Below are positions 1 through 6,243 of a stretch of 29,562 nt of DNA, piece by piece (the first letter of the stretch is position 1; the number at the start of each line of letters is the position of its first letter). The notes beneath the pieces were generated by a model, which searched no databases, was not told where the DNA came from, and saw only the letters and a list, made by a program, of their open reading frames with translations. The stretch is taken from NCBI GenBank assembly GCA_900768075.1, contig CAAGBN010000058.1, forward strand, positions 1 through 29,562. The letters run 5' to 3'. Both the position numbers and the translations under genes were made by a program. The DNA comes from Clostridia bacterium. Its GTDB lineage: Bacteria; Bacillota; Clostridia; Oscillospirales; Acutalibacteraceae.

Positions 1-852
1 AAGGATGTTCACGAGCCTATCATTGAAAGAGAAGTATTTGAGCTTGTACAGGAAAATTTGTTAAAGGTAAAGAGAAGAGCTCCTAAACCTAAAAATGCAA
101 AGAAGCACATCTTCAGCGGACTTATCCGTTGTGGTGACTGTGGCAGCAATATGAGGTATCACACTAATACCACAAATAAGGAGATACATTATTTCAGTTG
201 TGGTAACTATATCAAGGATACCCGAGGTAATTGTCCAACAAGACATTACATTCGTTCAGATGCTCTTGAACAAATAGTTTTGCTTGAACTGAAAAACCTT
301 GCAAACTTTCTTAAATATGATGAAGAAAGACTTGCGCTGATTCTCGAAAGAAAATCCAACAAGGATTTATATGAAGAGACAAGGTATCTTGAAGGTGAGC
401 TTCAAAAGGCACTTGCGAGGCAACAGAAGGTGGCGAATCTTTACGAGAAGCTATATGAAGACAATGCCGAGGGCAAGGTAACGGATGAATGGTTTACCCA
501 TATGTCACACAAGTATGAGCTTGAAAGAACGGAGCTAAAAGGAAAGATATCTGATTTGCGGCACAGACTGTCAAATGCTCAGGAAACATCTAAAGGTAAG
601 GATATGTTTCTTAATGCGGTGAGAAGGTTTATGGAAATGGAAACCCTTACGGCACCTCTTGCAAAGGAGCTTATTGACCACATTGATGTTTATGAGAGTG
701 AAGGTAAAGGTAAAAACAAAACGCAGAGAATTGTTATTTACTACCGATTTGTAGGATACATTGAATTGCCTGATAAAAACACAATCGTAAACGATACCCG
801 ACAGGGAGTAGCGGTGAATTATATCTCAGGTGCTTTATCTGAAACGGCATAA
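1..852 (+). CDS. Large serine recombinase, C-terminal part (5' end outside window)
   Basis: This is the C-terminal 283 residues of a site-specific recombinase of the large serine type, which cuts and rejoins DNA to integrate or excise mobile elements. The frame is open from base 1, so the catalytic N-terminal resolvase domain lies outside the window; the TTG at 58 is internal and not a start. In order it shows the end of the Recombinase domain (HEPIIEREVFELVQ), a zinc-ribbon segment beginning FSGLIRCGDCGSNMRY with further Cys residues in YFSCGN and GNCPTRHY, a charged coiled-coil stretch at roughly window residues 105-190, and a C-terminal segment resembling DUF4368 (ELIDHIDVYE through RIVIYYRFVGYIELP). 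This order is typical of recombinases on Clostridia conjugative and mobilisable elements. The gene ends 101 bp before the 3' end of tRNA-Leu, so it probably marks the right end of an integrated element. Confidence 0.9.
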   Translation, partial: KDVHEPIIEREVFELVQENLLKVKRRAPKPKNAKKHIFSGLIRCGDCGSNMRYHTNTTNKEIHYFSCGNYIKDTRGNCPTRHYIRSDALEQIVLLELKNLANFLKYDEERLALILERKSNKDLYEETRYLEGELQKALARQQKVANLYEKLYEDNAEGKVTDEWFTHMSHKYELERTELKGKISDLRHRLSNAQETSKGKDMFLNAVRRFMEMETLTAPLAKELIDHIDVYESEGKGKNKTQRIVIYYRFVGYIELPDKNTIVNDTRQGVAVNYISGALSETA

Positions 853-856
853 AGAA

Positions 857-879
857 AAAAGCCGCAGATAAACTGCGAC
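857..879 (-). terminator. Minus-strand hairpin with T tract, possible terminator
   Basis: Read on the minus strand, CGCAG/CTGCG (873-877 with 863-867) forms a 5-bp stem with a TTTAT loop and is followed by GCTTTTTTC. It lies just past the recombinase stop, downstream of the tRNA-Leu gene. It could back up the tRNA terminator or mark the end of the mobile element. The stem is short, so confidence is moderate. Confidence 0.45.
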
Positions 880-910
880 AAACACAATAAAATATATCAA
901 TCTGTTTTTA

Positions 911-952
911 AACAAAAAGGATGCGTGTTCAAATCCCTTATGAACACGCATC
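911..952 (-). terminator. Intrinsic terminator of tRNA-Leu
   Basis: On the minus strand a 12-bp perfect stem (941-952 with 920-931, 9-nt loop) begins one base past the encoded CCA end of the tRNA and is followed by CTTTTTGTTT. This is a strong rho-independent terminator for the tRNA transcript. Confidence 0.85.
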
Positions 953-953
953 A

Positions 954-1040
954 TGGTGCGGATGACGGGACTTGAACCCACATGAATGTACATTCACTAG
1001 TACCTGAAACTAGCGCGTCTGCCAATTCCGCCACATCCGC
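954..1040 (-). tRNA. tRNA-Leu, anticodon CAG
   Basis: The minus strand reads as an 87-nt class II tRNA. The acceptor stem GCGGATG pairs with CATCCGC, and CCA is encoded (954-956). The D-arm region carries GGCGGAATTGGCAGACGCG. The anticodon stem CTAGT/ACTAG holds the loop TTCAGGT, giving anticodon CAG for codon CUG. The long variable arm TGAATG/CATTCA and the T loop TTCAAGT are present. The long variable arm and CAG anticodon identify leucine. The gene is intact, but a copy of its first 22 nt lies upstream (1188-1209) with a structured repeat in between, so the promoter at 1237-1265 is now about 200 bp from the mature 5' end. Confidence 0.95.
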
Positions 1041-1045
1041 ATATT
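1019..1045 (-). repeat. 27-bp direct repeat, copy inside intact tRNA-Leu
   Basis: These 27 bp (22 nt of the tRNA 5' end plus 5 nt of leader) are identical to 1188-1214. The copy shown here is part of the functional tRNA. Confidence 0.95.
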
Positions 1046-1079
1046 AACTTGATTGTGCTGATTTTAAGTCAGCGCGTGA

Positions 1080-1187
1080 CTCTTGCGGTGCCCAAAGTTT
1101 GTTGCTTTCTGTCCGCTTCGCAAAACTTTGACCGCTGCGCCTTTTCGCATTCCTTTTATCGTCCACAGGACGCGGTCAAGCTCAAAG
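1080..1187. repeat. Structured repeat family 2, copy 1
   Basis: This intergenic element has two hairpins. The first pairs GCGGT (1085-1089) with ACCGC (1131-1135) and, beyond a 3-nt bulge, CAAAGTTTG (1093-1101) with CAAAACTTTG (1121-1130). The second is CGTCC-ACA-GGACG (1160-1172). A second copy lies at 18238-18345. Long identical stretches such as CTCTTGCGGT and TTTGACCGCTGCGCC alternate with stems whose sequence differs but still pairs. Here it separates the two copies of the tRNA-Leu 5' sequence. Confidence 0.75.
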
Positions 1188-1214
1188 CTGCCAATTCCGC
1201 CACATCCGCATATT
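1188..1214 (-). pseudogene. Duplicated 5' fragment of tRNA-Leu
   Basis: This is an exact 27-bp copy of 1019-1045, covering leader AATAT plus the first 22 nt of tRNA-Leu (acceptor 5' strand and start of the D arm). The homology stops abruptly at the repeat element. It cannot fold into a tRNA. It sits directly downstream of the promoter at 1237-1265, which suggests this was the original tRNA start before an insertion or duplication pushed the intact gene away. Confidence 0.85.
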
Positions 1215-1236
1215 CAGTTGACAAATCAACTTAGTT

Positions 1237-1265
1237 AGTTTATCACAAATCAGATCTTTAGTCAA
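1237..1265 (-). promoter_or_regulatory. Sigma-A promoter reading toward tRNA-Leu
   Basis: On the minus strand TTGACT (1260-1265) and TAAACT (1237-1242) are separated by 17 bp. The predicted start, near 1230, lies about 20 nt before the tRNA 5' fragment. I see no equally good promoter between the fragment and the intact tRNA. Confidence 0.7.
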
Positions 1266-1389
1266 TACAATTTTCAAAAATATCTTTGGTATGGGGCAGG
1301 GTGGCAGTCTCAGAATTTTTGCGTACCCTGCCGTTGAACTCAAAGTTTTCGTCATAATTGACAAAAATTGACAAAGTTAGTTTTATCGG

Positions 1390-1418
1390 TTGACTTTAAA
1401 AAGCTTGAGTGATAATAT
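1390..1418 (+). promoter_or_regulatory. Sigma-A promoter of the 1541-aa surface protein
   Basis: TTGACT (1390-1395), a 17-bp spacer and TAATAT (1413-1418) lie 42 bp before the start codon. Two more TTGACA boxes occur just upstream (1358, 1368) but lack matching -10 boxes. The RBS is AAAGGAGG at 1443-1450. Confidence 0.75.
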
Positions 1419-1459
1419 CAACATGTATAATTTTCCAATTTTAAAGGAGGAATATCAAA

Positions 1460-4400
1460 ATGACAAAAACAATTAAAAAAACATTGGCGCTGATACTCAG
1501 CATACTTATGCTTATGTCAGTTGTACCGATGAACATCGCGATGGCGGCTGTAGCCGGTGAGTTCGTATACAATCTTGTAGACGAAACAACAGCTGAAGTA
1601 ATCGGCTACAAGGGAAGCTCAACAGAAATAATCATTCCGGAAAAGGTGAAAACATATACTGTTGTTTCTGTTTCCAGTGCAGGCTCATATCCGTTTAATG
1701 AGAATGCAACTATAACATCAGTAGTTATACCAAATACTGTTAAAGAAATAAGCAAAGGTGCATTTGCTAGTTGTTTAAACCTTAAAACAGTGACGATCGG
1801 ATCAGGTGTACTTAAAGTTGGACAAAATGCTTTTAACGGTTGTAAATCAGTTGAAACTGTATATTATGCTGGTTCACCCGAACAGTGGAATGCAATTGCT
1901 TGGGGTGCCAACAACAATAAAGTCTCTAATTGTAAAAATATTGTTTATTACTATGGTTATGACTGTGAAGCTTCAGGTCATAAAGAAATTAAATCTGTTG
2001 ATGCAAAAGCAGAAACATGTACTGAAGATGGTAACATCTCATATTGGTACTGTGATGTTTGTAAAGATACATTCAGTGACGAAGCATTAACAATACCTGT
2101 AACAGATGTTGTTATTTACGCTAAACATAAAAATCTCGATAAAACACCTGCAAAAGATGCAAACTGTACAGATACAGGTAACTACGATTATTGGTATTGT
2201 GAGATTTGTGATACATATTTTGCAGATGCTAATGCAACAACCGCATATGATGAAAACAATAGTTATGTTGTTCCTGTAAACGATAATCATGACTATGTTG
2301 ATTGGTATCGTGTAGACGGTACTTTAACTCATAAGAGATATTGCAAAACCAATAATAGCCATAATGAAACAGAGAATTGTTCTGATTCAGCTACAGATGG
2401 TGATTGCAATTGTGATGTTTGTGGCAATTTTGTAGCACATGATTTTGCAGATGCTACTTGTGTTGCACCTAAAACATGTAAAGTATGTACTACAACCGAA
2501 GGTGGACTTAATGCAAACAACCACAGTCTCACAAAAACAGATGCAACTCCTTACACATGTACAACAAATGGTAATAAGGATTATTGGTACTGTTCACTTT
2601 GTAATACTTACTTCAAAGATGCTGAAGCAGAAGAAGCATATGGTGAAAACGAGTGGGTAACCACTGCTAAGCATAGTGGTAAATTTGTTGCTGCCAAAGA
2701 ACCAACATGTAAAGATGATGGTAAAAAATCTCATTGGATGTGCGTGGTTTGCAATGCAACATTTGAGGACAAAGCTTTAACTAAGCCTTTGTCAAATGTT
2801 GTAGAACCTGCTACAGGCAACCATACTTATGGTGAAGGCGTAGTTACAACCAATCCTGGTTGTATAACTAAAGGTGAAAAGACATACACTTGTACATTAG
2901 AGGGTTGCGGTGCAACACGTACAGAAGAAATAATTGCAAACGGTCATAGTTTTGGTGAAAAAACTGCTGCTACTGTAGCCACTTGTAAGACTAAAGGTAA
3001 TGAAGCGTATAAACAGTGTGATATATGTAAAAAATATTTCGCTGAAAATGCAGCAACAGATTCGCCTGAAGGAAAAGATGATGCAAGTGCATTTGATACT
3101 GAAATTAATCCTGATAATCACTGGTTCTCATCAAGTTTCACCATTGACAAAAAAGCTACCTGTTTTGAAGCAGGCTCAAAATCAAGGCATTGTACAAGAA
3201 AATGTGGTGCCAAAACAGGTGTAACTGAAATTGCAAAGAGAGAACATATCATTGTAGACACAACACAGGAAAAAGCACCTAGTTGTACAGATACAGGTAT
3301 AATGAATCAGATATGTACAAATCTCGGTGACGATGAATACGAAGCTTGTGAATACACAACAACAAGAGACATTCCTGCAAATGGTCATACTTTTGGTGCA
3401 GAGAAAAAAGCCAAGCCTGCAACTTGTGTTGCAAAGGGTTACGAAGCACACAAACAGTGTACTGTTTGCGAAAAGTTCTTCGCAAAAGATGAGCCTGAAA
3501 ATTCAATTTTAGGTGAAACTCTTGAATCTGCATTTGATATTGATATTGATCCTACAGCACATAGTTTTGCCAAAACATTTACTGTTGACAAAAAAGCAAC
3601 TTGTTTTGAAGCGGGCTCAAAATCAAAGCATTGTACAAGAAAATGTGGTGCTAAAACAGAGGAAACAGAAATCGCAAAGAGAGAACATACTCTTGTAGAT
3701 ACAACACAAGAAAAAGCACCGAATTGCACAGATACAGGTATAATGAATCAGGTATGTACAAATCTTGGTGACGATGAACACGAAGCTTGTGAATACACAA
3801 CAACAAGAGATATTCCCGCAAACGGTCACACAGAAGAATTCCATTTACAGTCACCTACTTGCACACAAGATGGTAAAGAAGGTGAAAAATGGTGTACAGT
3901 TTGTGAAAAGTTTACAGCTGAAGCAGAGATAATTCCTGCTCTTGGCCACGATTGGGAATCAATCGGTGATCATAAGTTCGCTACTTGTATTGCAGATGCA
4001 TCAGGCGAAAGACATTGTAAACGTTGTGATATAACTGAAACTGATACAACAGAAGCGTTAGGTCATAAATATGAAGGCGAATATATAGTTACAGAAGAAG
4101 CAACTTGTACTGAGGCTGGCGCACAATACAGACCTTGTTTAAGAGAAAATTGTAAGATTCCTGATAATCAGGTTATCCCTGCAACTAATCATAAAAATAA
4201 GATTAAGCACGACAAAGTTGATGCAACTTGTAGCACTGAGGGTGTAATCGAATATTGGTCATGTCCTGATTGTGGTAAGAATTTCAGTGATGAAGCTTGC
4301 ACAGTTATAGTAACTGACCTTAAAATTCCCGAGGATTCTGATAATCATAAAACCACAGAGTACCGTGATGAAGTTCCTGCAAAATGTCTTGTTGGCGGTT

Positions 4401-6085
4401 TTGAAGCAGGTATGTATTGTGCTGACTGTGATAATTGGGCATCAGGTCACAAAATAATTGATCCACTTGGTCATATATTTAAAGAAGAAGATAAGGTTGC
4501 TGCTGTTGTTGCTACTTGTTCAGTAGGTAATGCAGCTTATAAAAAGTGCGATGCTTGTAAGCTTTACTTCGCAATTGATGCATTAGCTGATGAAGTTAAT
4601 GGCTTTGATAATACAGACGTTTTCAAAACTAATGATCCAAACAACCATGTAGATGCAGAAGTTGATGAAACAGGAACTCCTGCAAAATGTCTTGAGATTG
4701 GTTATACAGTCGGTACATATTGTAATGATTGTAAAACATGGATTTCAGGTCACGCAGTAATTCCCGCACTCGGTCATAAAGACGTAAACACAGACCATGT
4801 TTGTGATAATGCTGGTTGTGATGTTGTGCAGGGTGAATGCGCAGATGCAGCTACTGACGATGATCACGTATGTGATTACGGTTGCGGTGAAGTTCTTGAA
4901 GACTGCTTAGACGAAGATTTAGACCACGATTGTGACAATGGTTGTGATGAAATATTTGGTGAACACAGCGATTCAGATAAGGATCATAACTGTAATTATG
5001 GTTGTACAGTGAAGATCGGTACATGTGCAGATGCTGACAAGGATCACGATTGTGACTATGGCTGCATCAAATACTTTGGTGAACACAGCGATGCAGATAA
5101 GGACCATAACTGTAATTATGGTTGTGCAGTGAAGATCGGCACATGTGTGGATGCTGACAAGGATCACGATTGTGATTATGGATGTCAGGAAGAAATTGGT
5201 ACACATGCAGATATCGATAAGGATCATGCTTGTGACTATGGCTGTCAGGTGGCAATTGGTACACATGCTGATATAACAACAGACAACGATCACGTATGTG
5301 ATTATGGTTGTGGTGAAGTTCTTGAAGAATGTATCGATAGCAGTGATAACAACCACGATTGTGATGTTTGTGGTGCAGAAGATATAAGTGAACATAGCTT
5401 CAGTATTGCTACTTGTGAAAATCCTGCAACATGTACTGTCTGCGGTGCAACAAGAGGTACTGTAAATAGCGAAAATCATATCGGTGCTACATACACAGAA
5501 ATCGAAAATGAGGTAGAAGGTACTTGTACAACAAAGTCAAGCTGGGATGTTGTAACATACTGCGAAGGTTGTGACGAAGAACTTGACCGTGAATCAAAAA
5601 CCGGTTCAAAAGACTCGACTAACCACGCTTGGTCAGAGGAAGTATTCACAACCTCAGATGGTACTACAAAGACACACACAAGAAAGTGCACAAGAGCAAC
5701 TTGTACACAGACTCTGCCCGTAGGCCACAATTTTGATAATGATGACTTTGTTCAGGAAATTGCAGCTACTTGTATCAATACAGGTACTGAAAAGGCTTAC
5801 TGCTCATACTGCAGAGGCGATGTATACAGAATTATTCCCGCAACAGGTATCTGTGTTGACAAGGATAAGAACAATAAGTGTGATGTATGCGAAAAGGTAA
5901 TTGAAGAAAAACCTGCAGATCCCACTCCAGAGACTCCCGATACAGGTGATAAGGAAGAGCCAATCAATTGCGATTGTAACTGCCATAAGAGTGGCATTAT
6001 GGGCTTGCTCTATGACTTCATCCTCTTCTTCCAAAGACTCTTTGGTTTTAACAAAACTTGTGATTGTGGTAGAGCACACTATTAA
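1460..6085 (+). CDS. Secreted surface protein: BspA-type LRR plus about two dozen His/Cys modules
   Basis: This 1541-residue exported protein starts at an ATG 9 nt after AAAGGAGG. It has a Sec signal peptide (residues 1 to about 30, KKTLALILSILMLMSVVP core). Residues about 31-170 resemble a BspA-type leucine-rich repeat (VVIPNTVKEISKGAFASC, then LKTVTIGSG and AFNGC). From about 174 on it is built of modules that start with His and contain one Cys, then Cys-x-x-Cys, often as YWYCDVC or YWSCPDC. Residues about 1106-1312 are a tandem array of DxDxDHxCDYGC units. Further modules run to about 1470, then a Pro/Thr/Asp linker and a 40-residue tail (1502-1541) with CxCxCH, a hydrophobic segment and CDCGRAHY. 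No LPxTG signal or classical anchor is seen. The His plus three-Cys pattern suggests metal binding or disulfide bonding at the cell surface; a role in adhesion is inferred only. The gene is flanked by its own promoter and terminator. Confidence 0.9.
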   Translation: MTKTIKKTLALILSILMLMSVVPMNIAMAAVAGEFVYNLVDETTAEVIGYKGSSTEIIIPEKVKTYTVVSVSSAGSYPFNENATITSVVIPNTVKEISKGAFASCLNLKTVTIGSGVLKVGQNAFNGCKSVETVYYAGSPEQWNAIAWGANNNKVSNCKNIVYYYGYDCEASGHKEIKSVDAKAETCTEDGNISYWYCDVCKDTFSDEALTIPVTDVVIYAKHKNLDKTPAKDANCTDTGNYDYWYCEICDTYFADANATTAYDENNSYVVPVNDNHDYVDWYRVDGTLTHKRYCKTNNSHNETENCSDSATDGDCNCDVCGNFVAHDFADATCVAPKTCKVCTTTEGGLNANNHSLTKTDATPYTCTTNGNKDYWYCSLCNTYFKDAEAEEAYGENEWVTTAKHSGKFVAAKEPTCKDDGKKSHWMCVVCNATFEDKALTKPLSNVVEPATGNHTYGEGVVTTNPGCITKGEKTYTCTLEGCGATRTEEIIANGHSFGEKTAATVATCKTKGNEAYKQCDICKKYFAENAATDSPEGKDDASAFDTEINPDNHWFSSSFTIDKKATCFEAGSKSRHCTRKCGAKTGVTEIAKREHIIVDTTQEKAPSCTDTGIMNQICTNLGDDEYEACEYTTTRDIPANGHTFGAEKKAKPATCVAKGYEAHKQCTVCEKFFAKDEPENSILGETLESAFDIDIDPTAHSFAKTFTVDKKATCFEAGSKSKHCTRKCGAKTEETEIAKREHTLVDTTQEKAPNCTDTGIMNQVCTNLGDDEHEACEYTTTRDIPANGHTEEFHLQSPTCTQDGKEGEKWCTVCEKFTAEAEIIPALGHDWESIGDHKFATCIADASGERHCKRCDITETDTTEALGHKYEGEYIVTEEATCTEAGAQYRPCLRENCKIPDNQVIPATNHKNKIKHDKVDATCSTEGVIEYWSCPDCGKNFSDEACTVIVTDLKIPEDSDNHKTTEYRDEVPAKCLVGGFEAGMYCADCDNWASGHKIIDPLGHIFKEEDKVAAVVATCSVGNAAYKKCDACKLYFAIDALADEVNGFDNTDVFKTNDPNNHVDAEVDETGTPAKCLEIGYTVGTYCNDCKTWISGHAVIPALGHKDVNTDHVCDNAGCDVVQGECADAATDDDHVCDYGCGEVLEDCLDEDLDHDCDNGCDEIFGEHSDSDKDHNCNYGCTVKIGTCADADKDHDCDYGCIKYFGEHSDADKDHNCNYGCAVKIGTCVDADKDHDCDYGCQEEIGTHADIDKDHACDYGCQVAIGTHADITTDNDHVCDYGCGEVLEECIDSSDNNHDCDVCGAEDISEHSFSIATCENPATCTVCGATRGTVNSENHIGATYTEIENEVEGTCTTKSSWDVVTYCEGCDEELDRESKTGSKDSTNHAWSEEVFTTSDGTTKTHTRKCTRATCTQTLPVGHNFDNDDFVQEIAATCINTGTEKAYCSYCRGDVYRIIPATGICVDKDKNNKCDVCEKVIEEKPADPTPETPDTGDKEEPINCDCNCHKSGIMGLLYDFILFFQRLFGFNKTCDCGRAHY
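2945..3385 (+). repeat. 441-bp in-frame tandem repeat, unit 1
   Basis: This unit covers residues 496-642 (147 aa, three Cys modules) of the surface protein. It is immediately followed by a second unit of exactly the same length. The last about 240 bp of the units are nearly identical; the first part has diverged more. Confidence 0.85.
3386..3826 (+). repeat. 441-bp in-frame tandem repeat, unit 2
   Basis: This unit covers residues 643-789. Both units begin at a module-start His (HSFG and HTFG) and both end in RDIPANG. The match shows an internal duplication of a three-module block. Confidence 0.85.
4964..5203 (+). repeat. Two 120-bp tandem units encoding DxDKDHxCxYGC pairs
   Basis: Units 4964-5083 and 5084-5203 each encode 40 residues with two DADKDH(D/N)C(D/N)YGC motifs. 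They sit inside a longer array (about 4775-5395) of some ten related motifs. The regularly spaced Asp residues resemble calcium-binding loops; binding is inferred, not shown. Confidence 0.8.
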
Positions 6086-6097
6086 TATCTGATTCTG

Positions 6098-6131
6098 AAA
6101 CAGCTCCGAGTATTTTGCTCGGAGCTGTTTT
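6098..6131 (+). terminator. Intrinsic terminator after the 1541-aa protein gene
   Basis: A perfect 10-bp stem, CAGCTCCGAG (6101-6110) with CTCGGAGCTG (6118-6127), has a 7-nt loop and is followed by TTTT. Flanking AAA/TTT extend the stem. Confidence 0.9.
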
Positions 6132-6176
6132 GTAATATTTAGGTTGTTTTATTAATATATAGTTTAATGTTTCTTG

Positions 6177-6205
6177 TTGACAATGGCAAAGTGCTTTGAT
6201 ATACT
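6177..6205 (+). promoter_or_regulatory. Sigma-A promoter of the FN3/Cys-module protein
   Basis: TTGACA (6177-6182), a 17-bp spacer and TATACT (6200-6205) form a near-consensus promoter. It overlaps upstream in-frame codons of the next gene, so the real start must be the ATG at 6244. Confidence 0.85.
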
Positions 6206-6243
6206 TAATGTGTATCAATTTAACTTCGAAAGGTGAAGAAAAT

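Larger units (their letters stand above)
853..1459. other. Gene-free stretch with tRNA-Leu, a repeat insertion and two promoters
   Basis: There is no protein gene here. From left to right it holds two minus-strand terminators, tRNA-Leu(CAG), a structured repeat of family 2 flanked by two copies of a 27-bp sequence, the minus-strand tRNA promoter, an 8-bp inverted repeat at 1295-1302/1325-1332 with no clear role, and the plus-strand promoter and RBS of the first surface protein. The 61- and 60-codon open frames here overlap the tRNA and repeat and have no RBS. Confidence 0.8.

Noticed and set aside
1295..1332. GGCAGGGT/ACCCTGCC inverted repeat upstream of the first surface gene.
   Set aside because: It has a 22-nt loop, no T run on either strand and no clear promoter overlap; kept only as an unexplained symmetry.
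4775..5395. Regular repeats that could look like a CRISPR array.
   Set aside because: The units are in-frame coding repeats with no unique spacers, and there are no cas genes.
4973..5479. A 168-codon open frame on the minus strand opposite the DxDxDHxC array.
   Set aside because: It arises from the repetitive codons of the real gene on the plus strand, has no RBS or promoter, and gives a low-complexity Ile/Thr/Val-rich product.
5917..5963. PETPDTGD linker as a possible LPxTG-like sortase signal.
   Set aside because: The first residue is not Leu, and what follows is an acidic stretch and a Cys-rich tail, not a membrane helix plus positive charges.
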